The translations under genes were made by a program, and so were the position numbers. Positions 48,501 through 64,000 of a stretch of DNA of 64,000 bases are shown here, one piece after another. The DNA is taken from contig NC_133005.1 of assembly GCF_048564905.1 (NCBI RefSeq), positions 22,189,501 to 22,253,500 on the forward strand, in the 5' to 3' direction. Position 1 is the first letter of the stretch. Each line of letters begins with the position of its first letter. The DNA comes from Vicugna pacos. Taxonomy: Eukaryota > Chordata > Mammalia > Artiodactyla > Camelidae. Under the pieces are notes generated by a model. The model was not told the origin of the DNA and made no database searches. It worked only from the letters and a program-made list of their open reading frames with translations.

Positions 48501-48791
48501 AGGACAGAGAGAGAATGTGGAAACACTATCCTGATTTCTGCCTCCAGTTTGACCCAGGACAGGATGCAGGTTCAAAAGCTTCAGAGCATGGCTGGGCCCA
48601 GGTGGCTCCAGAACGAGTAAGTGGAGGCCCTTGGGAATGGCTTCTGTAGAGCCCCTCTAATCAGATCTCCTGTCTCTTGATTTCCAGACCAGCCTTCGTT
48701 GTCTCCTTCTCTCCTGGTAGTTTTCATCCTAGGCCCCAAAGTGCTGCTGGTGATCGGTGTCACTGTCATCTTTGTCCACAGGAAGCGTTAG
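33485..48791 (+). CDS. SIRPB1-like: SIRPB1-like receptor, gene B (five coding exons, complete)
   Basis: Joining 33,485-33,557, 36,265-36,618, 42,448-42,768, 43,346-43,672 and 48,688-48,791 gives 1,179 nt, or 392 aa plus stop, with no break. Exons 1-4 have exactly the lengths of gene A; the TM exon is 3 nt shorter. The architecture is signal peptide, IgV, two C1-type domains and a TM helix with Lys376. The tail FVHRKR has no tyrosine, so signalling through DAP12 is expected, as for human SIRP-beta-1. The V domain keeps the usual FKGGHFPRV stretch that gene A has lost. The residue matching the human dimer cysteine is serine. The TM exon belongs to the diverged unit C, so this gene joins the B-type extracellular part to a C-type membrane part. 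Orthology to a single human gene is not settled. Confidence 0.92.
33558..36264 (+). other. Intron 1 of gene B
   Basis: It carries the same MIR/L2-like pieces and antisense L1 3' end (about 35,252-35,605) as gene A, but is markedly diverged from about 34,100 onwards. No exon was recognised. Confidence 0.6.
35252..35605 (-). mobile_element. Antisense L1 3' end, copy B
   Basis: Counterpart of 12,470-12,830, without the long TG run. Confidence 0.7.
36265..36618 (+). CDS. Gene B exon 2: IgV domain
   Basis: The exon is 354 nt, phase 1 to 1. It starts [13 protein letters not shown], has LRC and YYCVKF cysteines and IKWFRG, and ends [10 protein letters not shown]. It differs from gene A mainly in strands B-C ([13 protein letters not shown]) and in C'-D ([13 protein letters not shown]), while the D-to-G half is nearly identical. 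This is a patchy pattern inside one exon. Confidence 0.93.
36619..42251 (+). other. Intron 2 of gene B (5' part)
   Basis: It mirrors 13,828-19,450, with L2-like (37,007-37,130) and MIR (39,665-39,902) remnants and no recognised exon. It is close to unit A in about 37,900-40,700 and diverged in 40,900-42,240. Confidence 0.55.
39665..39902 (+). mobile_element. MIR SINE, copy B
   Basis: Counterpart of 16,855-17,092. Confidence 0.6.
42252..42368 (+). mobile_element. Camelid tRNA-derived SINE (Vic-type), copy B
   Basis: It has a better-kept head than copy A (ggggagagtatagctcagtgg, B box gggttcaatcc, then acctccattaaaa). It starts right after aacgttctta (42,241-42,250) and ends at cgttgtta, where the tail found in copy A is missing. 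It is the same insertion site as 19,451, just before the D2 exon. Confidence 0.85.
42448..42768 (+). CDS. Gene B exon 3: C1-type Ig domain D2
   Basis: The exon is 321 nt. It reads [19 protein letters not shown], then [19 protein letters not shown] and [11 protein letters not shown], ending TAYLSQVIR. The NLS sequon of gene A is lost (YLS). The rest is nearly the same as gene A. Confidence 0.95.
42769..43345 (+). other. Intron 3 of gene B (D2-D3)
   Basis: It is 577 bp with two base differences from gene A's intron 3, much closer than the sequence just outside exons 3 and 4. Confidence 0.9.
43346..43672 (+). CDS. Gene B exon 4: C1-type Ig domain D3
   Basis: The exon is 327 nt. It matches gene A except for a few clustered changes ([10 protein letters not shown] for [16 protein letters not shown] for [20 protein letters not shown] at the end). 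LLVNSSAH again has serine at the place of the human dimer cysteine. Confidence 0.95.
44034..44170 (+). pseudogene. Broken SIRP IgV exon remnant in intron 4, copy B
   Basis: The E-strand piece reads ISTRISNI and then stops. After a frame change it reads [20 protein letters not shown] and then PGTQVTVS. The F-strand cysteine codon is serine (YYS for YYC) and the donor is GTCACT. It is continuous here, without the D2-like piece seen in copy A. It is not usable as an exon. Confidence 0.65.
44935..45512 (-). mobile_element. Antisense old L1 ORF2 fragment, unit C copy
   Basis: Diverged copy of 22,376-22,960. The stretch ttcataatattcccttatta and 'gatcttttaaatgaagtcac' is typical L1 ORF2 read backwards. 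Confidence 0.75.
46335..46780 (-). mobile_element. MaLR (MLT1-type) solo LTR fossil, copy C
   Basis: This is the best kept of the three copies of this insertion and supports the MLT1-class call. It is ancient and decayed, with no internal region seen. Confidence 0.7.
47040..48490. other. Unit C-specific block, no gene seen
   Basis: Units A and B go directly from the sequence matching 47,020 to that matching about 48,490. It is either an insertion in C or a deletion in the A/B ancestor. No coding homology is seen. Confidence 0.5.
48300..48440 (+). mobile_element. MIR SINE
   Basis: The run from 'tttgaatcccactaatcttg' through 'gtgcctcagtttcctcatca' to 'tacctacctcgtagaggtgt' is the MIR core and 3' part. 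Confidence 0.75.
48688..48791 (+). CDS. Gene B exon 5: transmembrane helix and short tail
   Basis: The acceptor atttccag leads in phase 1 into [20 protein letters not shown], then [14 protein letters not shown] and a TAG. LGPK matches human SIRP-beta-1 (LLGPKLLLV, recalled) better than LSHK/LGHK of the other copies. A good donor (GACT|GTAAGT) lies just after the stop. Confidence 0.9.
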
Positions 48792-50675
48792 GTCTGACTG
48801 TAAGTTGTGGTGGAGGGTAGGGAGGACAAGGTCTGTCCCAGAAACGGCAAGGTCAGGGGCGGGGGAGGTCGGGATGGTGGGGGTCAGCCCACAGGTCACA
48901 CAGGGCCATGGGCCCCCGTGGAGAAAGAGAAGGTGACACACCTCCTTCAATACCCTCAGGAGATGGGGTTTCCCTCAGTTGTGCCCAGCTCCCGGGAGGG
49001 GTGTGGGGTCCTGTAGGAGGTGGGCTGGATCGAGGGTTTTCAAAGGGTGTCTCCTGGCAGTTCTGTGGAGGAAGTGGGCAGAGGCTGCTGAACGAGGAGC
49101 AGCTGAGAGGGTGGTTCCCTTGGAGACCATTTCTAGATCCTTGAACCCTGGGGCTCCGTGGGGGCAAAAGGAATCCCCGTTTTAGGGTAATGGGGAGAAA
49201 CCCTGGATCTGCTGCTCTGAGGGCTGCTCCTGCTCTGACCCTCCATGTGACAGAGAAGGGCTGGGGAAGGGGCATCAGGGCCTGAGGAGGAGGCTGAGGG
49301 GGGAGAGACCTCTCTCAGGGGCTGCCCAGCCTCTCAGACAGGCATCCCATGAGGAGAACAGCCTGGGCACACAGGAGGTAAGCAGTCAATGTTTCTTGAA
49401 CGATGATCAGATCATTAAATATGAACACAGTTCCCACAGTTCCTTCCTTCCTCCTTTTCAGGGTAACACCCTCAGTCTCTGCTGCCTGCTTCCCTCCCTG
49501 CGGGGCCCAGCCTAGGAGAAGACCCAGCTGGAAGCTTCCACGACTCTGCTCCAAACGCCTCCCTCCACGGAGATCTGCTTGCCCCCACACTCCTGAGACC
49601 CTCTCACAGTCCCTGAGGCCCTCAGAGCTGGGTCCTCAGCAGGGATTATGAGAAGTAGCTCTGGAGAGGGACTCACAACATCTCCCTGGAACGTGAGAAA
49701 CAAGTCACATCAACACATATCAGGATATCTCTCATCCATCACCTTGGACTTGGCCGTGAACTACACACTCATGTCCTTGCTCAGAGGAGTTATTCTGTCT
49801 TTCGGACTCCTGCCTATCCTGGAAGCTCCACACTTTGAAGTTCTTTTTTACCTCTTGAGTACAGATGACCCCCCCACTTCCTGGTTTTAAGAAGAAAATG
49901 TATTCTCCTTCCTCTTTGCCCAAATGTCCTACCCCTCAAACCCTGAAGGTAGTGTTCCCTCCTGTCTCTGTGATGGAACCAGGAGAACTTCCATCTTCCT
50001 GCATCCTTCCCAACCATGCTGCTAATGGTAAACAGACTGTGTCTAGAAGCCTTGGAGTCATCCTTGATTTCTCCTTCTTTTATATTCCATATTCAATTTT
50101 GCCTTCAAAATGCTGACGTCCAGAGGTGAGATGGTAAATATTTAATAATCCACTCTCCAAAAGAAAAAAAAAGACTGTTTGGTAGTACTGGCCAATTTCT
50201 AGCTGTCAATACTTCAATGTGGCCAGCTTCAAGCTACCAACCATTTAATAACCAGCTTGCAGGAATTCTTGAAAAAGTAACAGTTGGGCTCTCATGAAGC
50301 AGTCCTAGCCTTCTCCAGCACACTACTCAGTTGCATCCATAATGTGCACGTTCTCACCCGCACCACCACTCCTGGTCCCAGCCACCATCATCTCCTCCTG
50401 CACCGTTGCTGTCGTCTCTGACTGGTTTCCCTGTCTCAGGCTCAGTGATTCTTTGGGAAAGTCAGTCAAATCCTATCACTCCTCTGCTCCCTCCCCTGGC
50501 ATACCTGCCTGCCTCACTCTCTTCTTTTCAGTCTCTGCTCAAATGGCACTTCATCAAAGGCACCTTCTATAGACGGCCCTGTATAAAATATCAATTCCTC
50601 TCTCACCCTGGCATTCCATGTCTTCTTAATCTGATTAATTTGTTTCCTGAGCATTTATAACCATCTGATATACTG
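48792..50675 (+). other. 3' region of gene B, no other gene seen
   Basis: It includes the candidate UTR intron (48,800-49,461) and the empty L1 site at about 50,553-50,565. About 49,100-49,260 is almost identical to unit A (2,250-2,410), although nearby DNA is clearly diverged. Confidence 0.5.
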
Positions 50676-51740
50676 AATGTAAGTTATTCTCACATTGCAT
50701 GGTAGAGCAGGACCTTAAAATAACTTGGAAACTGAAAACTTGAAAAGTGACCACAATAATCAACGGGAGAATAACTGTTTTGTGATCTTGAAAAAAAATG
50801 GTTTTAAACATCAGAGACTCTTTTACTGTCAGTTTAAAATGTAGAGGGAAATGGAAAAATAGCAAAGTTAATATTTAGAGTATTCTGTCATTTGACTCAT
50901 TAGAAACATTGAGAATTAAAGAGTTTTTTTTTTATTTGCAAACCTATCGAGTTTAGTTTGAACAGTGTTTGCCTTCTTCTTCCTGCATAATTTACAATAT
51001 AAAAGCCAGCACCTTATCTATACTTTGGTGAATTATAGTACTCCTTTCTCAGTTTGGGTAAGACTCTAACATTTCATTCCCTGATACTCTCAATGTTGTG
51101 AAATCTTTACAAAACTTCCTTTAATTTGAGGTATTTGCTGTTGTCGCTTCCTCTGGGGCATTTTCACCCTTTCCCTCACCACCACCTTCCTCATTATATG
51201 GTAAGTTTGCCCTCACGAAGTTCTTGTGGCTGCATATCTTTCTAACAGTATCAATGTACCATTCCCACGGTCAACTATTTCTTCTATAATCTACTCATGT
51301 TCAATTTGAATGTCACTTCCAACATCATCACCTTTTGTTTCTTCATTGCACTTTCTTCTTTGTATTCAATTCCCTTTTGCAGTTATTTATTTTTGTAAAT
51401 GTCATGTGGATTCATCACTGGGAGTCACATGACAGCACAGCTACATGCTTTGCTGTCTGTGCTTAAATGAGTAACAGAGTCACAGTGATCAAATACTGCA
51501 GACTTTGAAATAAGGGACATGACTGGTTACTGATCAGGATGGGCATCTATTATACAGTTATTTGTGGACTGAAGTAGAGCTAGTGGCAAAGTTTGTACTT
51601 TATGCGATTGTTCACCATAAATTTACTGTGGTAACTGAAATTTCAACCATGTGTTGGGGGGACTGAGGTTTTTTAACTAAACTGTCTACCTAAAATTCAT
51701 GCATATCAGGACCATGCAAAGTGAGGACTTCCTGTATGTG
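50676..51740 (-). mobile_element. Tigger DNA transposon relic, copy C
   Basis: It has the clearest inverted ends of the three copies: TAAGTTATTCTCACATTGCA at the left, and the reverse complement TACAGGAAGTCCTCACTTTG at the right. The transposase C-terminal remnant near 50,960-51,180 is more decayed than in A and B. Confidence 0.65.
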
Positions 51741-52073
51741 TCTCTTCCTCAGATAGGATGTCAGTTCTAATAGTGAAGGGACTATCTGAGTATTCGTTTC
51801 TATAGATATTGAATAACAAAATAAAATTTTTCTTCATCAATCACCTGGCTCTTGTATTCTAAAGCCCTTTCACTAAAGACTACTTTTTCTTCTCTGCATT
51901 TAAACAATCATTTCAAAAATTAAACATTTTCCATATCACAAGGAAATGGGAAAAAAAACAAAAACAAAAAACAGACGCTGACTGGAGTATGTCAAAGGGG
52001 TGTGGGAACCAACTGAAAGAGCTCCAAACTGACAAACCTGGAACAATCTGAGCAATAAATTAAAGTATTGGAT

Positions 52074-52673
52074 TGTGCTATAATCTAAATGTTTGTGTCT
52101 TCCCAAAATTCACGTTAGAATCCTAACACCCAACGTGATGGTGTTAGGTGTGACGTTTGGAAGGTGGTTAGGTCATGAGGGCTGCACCCTCATGAATGGG
52201 ATTAGCACTCTTACAAAAGTGAACCCACACAGCTCCTGTCTCAAGTGCACCTTGCATCCCTTACTTTCTGCCCTAAAGTTTCTCTGCTGCCCCTAGATTG
52301 CACACTTGTAACAATGCACTCATTCTGATATATGCACAAAATCCAAATGTACAAGTGTGTAAATGCCAGCCAGGGCCACACTCAACCAGTGAAGACAGGA
52401 GCCAGTAGATAATTATCCTCCTTCTCTGTGTCTCATGTGCACAATTCCAAAGGGAAAAAAAAAGAGATCGCCCCCAACAGAGTTCCAAAAGCCCTTTCAG
52501 CTCTGTGAGAGTACAAGGAGAAATCTATGACCCAAAGAGGGCCCTTATTGAACCATGCTGCCTCCCCGATCTCCCAACTGCCAGCCTCCAGAACTGTGAG
52601 CGATAAATCTCCGTTGTTTGTAAGCCACCCAGTCTGTAAGAATTTGTTATAGCAGCCCAAATAGACTAAGACA
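52074..52673 (+). mobile_element. MaLR MLT1-type LTR fossil
   Basis: It starts TGCTATAATCTAAATGTTTG and ends ACTAAGACA, a typical MLT1 LTR on the + strand. It is longer than the usual 370-390 bp, so extra sequence probably lies in its middle. It is old, with no coding part. Confidence 0.75.
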
Positions 52674-53275
52674 GACTATAAACAAAGATACAAAATAAAT
52701 ACCTACAAGTCCATATTGATGTAAATAAATAATTGAATAAATTAATAAATGGAGGAGAAGGGAAAATTTCCTGTGCAAAAAAGTCCCAAATAATTTTTGT
52801 AGATATTTGCACCTTAAAGAAGCGGAAGCCTAACTCTCCAGTCCTGAGGTGTGGGCTGCACATGGTGACTCCTTTCCAAAGAGACAGAATGAAGGAAGGA
52901 AAAAGAGTAACTTTACAGTGGGGGAATCTGACCAGCACAATTCAGCCAGGTTATGAAGAGTTCATCAGTGGTCATAAATCACATCAATTACATACACCCT
53001 TGATATAATGTGAAGAAAATTAAACTTTTCTCCTGTGACCTCCTCCCCCAAACCCATAACTCCAGTCTAATTATGAGAAAAGCACCAGACAGATTGTAAT
53101 AGAGGGCCATTCTCCAGTGCATCTGACCAGGACTCCTCAAAACTGTCAAGGTCACCAACATCAAGGAAATCTGAGAGCTGTCACTACTGAGAGGAGCCTA
53201 AGGAGACATGAGAAGTAAATGTATGTGGTATCCCTGGGTGGGATCCTAGAACATTTGTTTAAAAACTAAGGAAGT
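52674..53275. other. Sequence between two MaLR LTRs, no gene seen
   Basis: About 600 bp without recognisable coding or repeat content. The two flanking LTRs differ too much to be called a pair from reading alone. Confidence 0.5.
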
Positions 53276-53613
53276 CCATTATAGACTGAATGCTCACGTC
53301 ACTCTAAAATTCATATGTTGAATTTTAATTCTGATGTGATAGCATTTGGAGGTGTAGTCTTTAAGAGGGAATAAGGTGATGAGGCCCTCATAAGTAAGAT
53401 TAGTGCCCTTATAAAAAGAGATCAGAGAGTCACCCCTTCCACCATAAAGGACTCAAGAAGTTGGCAGTCTTCACCCTGGATGAAGGCTCTCCCCAGAGTC
53501 TGACCAGGCTGGCAATCTGATCTCTGTCTTCCAGACTATGGAACAAATAAATATTTGTTGTTTATAAGCTATCCAATCCATAATCTTTTGTTATAGCTGC
53601 CTGAGCTAAGACA
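53276..53613 (+). mobile_element. MaLR MLT1-type LTR fossil, second
   Basis: It runs from 'tatagactgaatgctcacgt' to 'gctgcctgagctaagaca', again an MLT1-class LTR in + orientation. It is decayed and ancient. Confidence 0.75.
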
Positions 53614-56398
53614 AAAACTATAGACTTCAGTTAACAATAATGTACCAATATCATAATTGTAACAAATGTATCACTCTAATGTAAGATGTTAGTAACAGGA
53701 AACTGTGTGCAGAGGTATATGGGAACTCTGCATTATCATCTCAATTTTTCCATATATCTAAAACGGTTTTTTAAAAGTCTGTTAAATAAAATTTAACATC
53801 TTGTCCTCTTGTATCCCCTTGGAGAGCAATGCAAGGAAATGTGTGGTGGGGAGACTTCTGTGTTAATATACTCATGTTTTATCTCACCTTACAGGTTTGA
53901 GGTTTCCTCCTCTTCCGTCTTCTGTCCTAAACCAGGCACTCAAAGATTCCAGAAAAGCTGCTTCTCAGTCCTCCATGACATTCACCCTAAACTCTTCCAA
54001 TTAGTAAAGCACAGAGCAGACCAAATCGGATTGGAGAACTTTGGGTTACCTGGGTGAGGTGAGGCAGCTTTGAAGACCTAATTGTGGGGAAGTTAATACA
54101 TGTCCTGAGTCCAAGGATTCCCAGGTAGAAGATGTACCAAAGAGTGTGGAGGATGCTCTTATGTACCAGGCTCCAGAAGATCACCCCTAGCCATCATCCC
54201 TCCTTGGAATTGCCTCAGCTAAGAAGACTCACCTCGCCCAAGGTCACATTTGGTAATAAGCCACATCTGTTGGCTCAACAACATGGTTATATAAAAGCCC
54301 AGCACTTTCACCAGTTCAGGTCAGCCCTGAAGGAACATCTTGGCACCAGAGCTCCATGGGAGGCCACCTGAGGTCCTCACTGGGACTTCACTGCCGCTCA
54401 ACTTCTTCAATACAATCCTGTTCCTTTTCCTCCCTCTACAGATATTGATTCTAAAAGTACCCCTTGAAAAATAACATGTGGATCTTCACTTCAGAATCTG
54501 TTTCCCAAGGAAACCAACCAGAGACAAAGAGGCTGTGCTGGATACCAGAAAAAGTGGGGATCCCTTTGTCTCTAGGGGCCACAAGAGTCATGGAAGGATG
54601 AATTGTTTATATATTCTGCCATATACCAAACTGTCTTACTATATTGAGAGCAATGAGAATCCACAGAAATGTTTAGGTCACAGAAAGGTGTAATCAGATC
54701 TGTGTTCTAAAAGACCTGGCTGAAATAAGAGGAAGAGATTACAGGGCAGGGTGGAAAAAACTGGGGTAGCCTAATTAGGAGGTAATCATTTTTATTCAGG
54801 CAAGAGATGATGGTGGAGATGAAGAATTAGATTTAAGAGTCATTTAGGAGGTAAAACTAAGAGGGCCGAATAGGGAATAGATATGAGTGGATGAGTGGGA
54901 GGATGTAGAAGGTGGGCCTCTTCTTGGTTTAAGCAAATAGAAAGATGATATGCCACATACTGAACAGGGTGGAGTGGGCGAAAAGAATGTCTAAGTGTAG
55001 ATCATGAACTCAGTTTTGAATGTTTGAGGTATAGAAATGAAGATTACAAGGTCAAAGGATATATAGGTCTGAATGATGGGTTCAGAATTACTCAGCTACT
55101 GGGAAGTGGAATTTGAACCTAGAGTGTATCTGGTTCCAAAACCAGTGTTTTTGACCATCATGCCACTCAAAATCTCACCCTCTGAAGACTTTACAGTCCA
55201 ATACAACGTGTGAAAATGGCTGGAGGTGGGAGGAAATGTGGGATGGTGGAGACTAGAGAAAAGAGGTTGTCCATTTCTCAGCAGGGTCCATGGGTGGGCT
55301 TCCCAGTGTGGAATTCATCATTCCAGAACAATGGGTTAGAATGGTGACATCACAAGGCAGTGGGAGTCTTGCCATCTCATAGAGGATGTTTGGGCCCTGC
55401 TCTGCACCTTCCTCTTCTAACATTTCTCCTGGCCTTGACATCTAGTTGGTCCCTGAGGAAAAGGCAGGGATCAAAGGAAGCAATGGAGAAACAGCCATAG
55501 CAGTCAGTGCCTGACTATGGATGTTTGGACATTAAAGGGTTACCAGTTGACAGTGGGACTAGAGTCCCTGAACACAACTTTTGTGCTTGGACTCAGCCCA
55601 TTCCAGAGATGAGAGAGAAAGAGGTGAACATGCTGGTTCTTCTCTGTTTCTAAGAGTGCTTCTTCTGCCTCTTTACTTCTTTACTACAGAGCTGGCCCCA
55701 GACCCAGTACAGACAGGAGAGGCAGCCCTCACTTTCCCAGGTACATTTCTATGTGTTGTTTTTCCTCTTCGAGTGTGTTCCCTACAGCCTGGCATTCTCC
55801 ATAGCCCCACCCTCAATCCTATAACACATAAATAATCACTATCTCTAAAACTTTAACCTCTTTCCCAGTCAAAAACAATTCCTCTGCAGGAAGGAGAAAA
55901 GAGGCAACTTCCTATATTGTATGCAAGGACCCAGGGCAGAGCAAAGAGCCCACAGCAGACATTGCATTAGGGCTCATTTTATACCTTTGACACCTCTAGA
56001 ATGGGGAGGAGGAGTCTCTTGTAAAGTTCAACTCTACTGCCAAGAGGCCAAGGCCAGAGAGATCTAGCCTCCTCCCTGCAGCTGTGCAGCTCAGTGAGGC
56101 CCAGATGTTGAGCTCATGCAAGAGCTGTAACACAACTGCCCATCACAAGTTTCCAGAAGCCTCTGGCCCAGCCTATGACTCTGAGGATGCTGGACACGGA
56201 AAGGCTATGGGATTAGGGAGAATCTCCAAGATGGGATGAGATCAGGAAGAAGCGAAAGCCTCGAGTGTCATACCCCCCAACTCTGGAAACTTACACATTT
56301 CCAGTAGCAACTTATCAGCTCATAGCAACCTTGTCTGTACAATTTATAATCCCAAAGGAAAAGAGTTACGGTTCCACAGCCTTTCCTTGCATCATGAT
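53614..56398. other. Upstream flank of the SIRPD-like gene, no gene seen
   Basis: It includes a MIR-like end at about 55,090-55,170. No Ig exon or other coding homology was recognised. It shows no clear homology to units A or B. Confidence 0.5.
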
Positions 56399-56412
56399 CC
56401 CCTTCCTCTGAC
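56399..56412 (-). promoter_or_regulatory. ETS/PU.1-like site upstream of the SIRPD-like leader
   Basis: The reverse complement reads GTCAGAGGAAGGGG, an ETS core in the PU.1 style, about 100 bp before the ATG. That is the same spacing as in the SIRPB1-like genes, though the motif is less perfect. Confidence 0.35.
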
Positions 56413-56509
56413 ACTGTGGAAGCAGGACCTGTCCTCTCTCCTCAGAGCACACGGCGCCAGGCCCCTCCAGGACCACAGTCAGATGCAACAGGCTCCAGGG
56501 GCCGCCGTG

Positions 56510-63655
<7,146 letters not shown>

Positions 63656-63659
<4 letters not shown>

Positions 63660-64000
63660 TTCCGGGCAAGATGGCGGAGTAGAAGGACGCTTGTAAGCCA
63701 CCCTCTCCCACAAATACACCAAGACCCACATCTACAGACCCACTCAGCCAACCAGAGCACCTGCGGAACTCCAACAGATCATCACCCTCTTCAAAAGATA
63801 AAGACGCCAAAAATCTGGTAGGAGAAAAGGAAAAAAGAAAGAACAAAAGGCAAAGCAGCGCGGGACGGGTCCCGCGGGGAGGGAGCGGCAAAGGAGGACT
63901 GGCGCTTGCTCGCTGGGTCTCCTCTCCAACTGAGAGGCCAGCGGGACGGAGGGGGAGCCTCCGAGGCTCGGATCTGTACAGAGCAGCCCTTGTCTGACAG
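63656..64000 (+). mobile_element. 5' UTR of an L1, full-length 5' end, running off the window
   Basis: It starts GGACTTCCGGGCAAGATGGC. That start carries the YY1-type motif (AAGATGGCGG) near the first base, as in full-length L1s. It then has a GC-rich UTR with little sign of decay. A start at the true L1 5' end suggests a full-length, fairly young element continuing beyond 64,000. Confidence 0.75.

Larger units (their letters stand above)
43673..48687 (+). other. Intron 4 of gene B (D3-TM)
   Basis: It contains the broken V remnant (44,034-44,170), an antisense L1 (44,935-45,512) and a MaLR LTR (46,335-46,780). It also holds a roughly 1.4-kb block (about 47,040-48,490) absent from units A and B, with a MIR at its end. 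No live exon was recognised. Confidence 0.6.
45337..52073. repeat. Diverged partial third copy (unit C)
   Basis: It is collinear with about 1-5,820 of unit A: antisense L1, MaLR LTR, TM exon, 3' region, Tigger, and the following AT-rich stretch. It is more diverged than A is from B. It lacks the L1 insertion found at 3,562-4,110 in A. It has about 1.4 kb (roughly 47,040-48,490) with no counterpart in A or B. Recognisable homology to A stops where a MaLR LTR begins near 52,074. Confidence 0.85.

Noticed and set aside
52674-53275. Internal part of a single MaLR element bounded by the two LTRs
   Set aside because: The two LTRs are too different from each other and no internal homology was recognised; two separate old insertions are more likely.

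Overview
The window is mammalian nuclear DNA, very probably from a camelid (alpaca, llama or camel). The genes are exon-split, with GT/AG junctions in phase 1. The repeats are L1, MIR/L2, Tigger and MaLR. Two tRNA-derived SINEs, near 19,451 and 42,252, have the camelid Vic-type head (tRNA-like A box and B box, then an AT-rich tail). The species call rests on those SINEs and on recalled family features; no search was run.

The locus is part of the signal-regulatory protein (SIRP) cluster, with every gene on the + strand. A unit of about 22.8 kb is tandemly repeated. Unit A is about 1-22,780, unit B about 22,781-45,336, and a more diverged, partial unit C runs from about 45,337 to 52,073. The window starts inside intron 4 of a gene, so each gene's last coding exon lies at the start of the next unit. 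The contents are: (i) the final transmembrane exon of an upstream gene at 1,855-1,961; (ii) a complete five-exon SIRPB1-like gene, 10,703-24,739, encoding 393 aa; (iii) a second complete SIRPB1-like gene, 33,485-48,791, encoding 392 aa; (iv) a SIRPD-like gene with a leader exon at 56,510 and two IgV exons at 60,178 and 62,433, whose 3' end is not clearly in the window.

The two complete genes share one architecture: leader, IgV, C1-type Ig, C1-type Ig, then a lysine-containing transmembrane helix with a tail of a few residues and no ITIM. This is the layout of DAP12-coupled activating SIRP-beta receptors on myeloid cells. A PU.1/ETS-type motif lies about 100 bp upstream of both start codons. 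Each unit also carries a dead SIRP fragment between genes (D3 plus TM exons) and a broken IgV remnant in intron 4.

The most informative signals are these. Divergence between units A and B is mosaic: about 3 kb has no visible difference, and the D2-D3 intron is nearly identical, while flanking DNA is clearly diverged, as gene conversion would produce. The SIRPD-like locus carries an extra IgV exon without its B-strand cysteine. Both SIRPB1-like proteins have serine where human SIRP-beta-1 has its dimer-forming cysteine. An L1 insertion with an apparent 3' transduction is present in A and B, and its empty site is preserved in C. The window ends in the 5' UTR of an apparently young L1.
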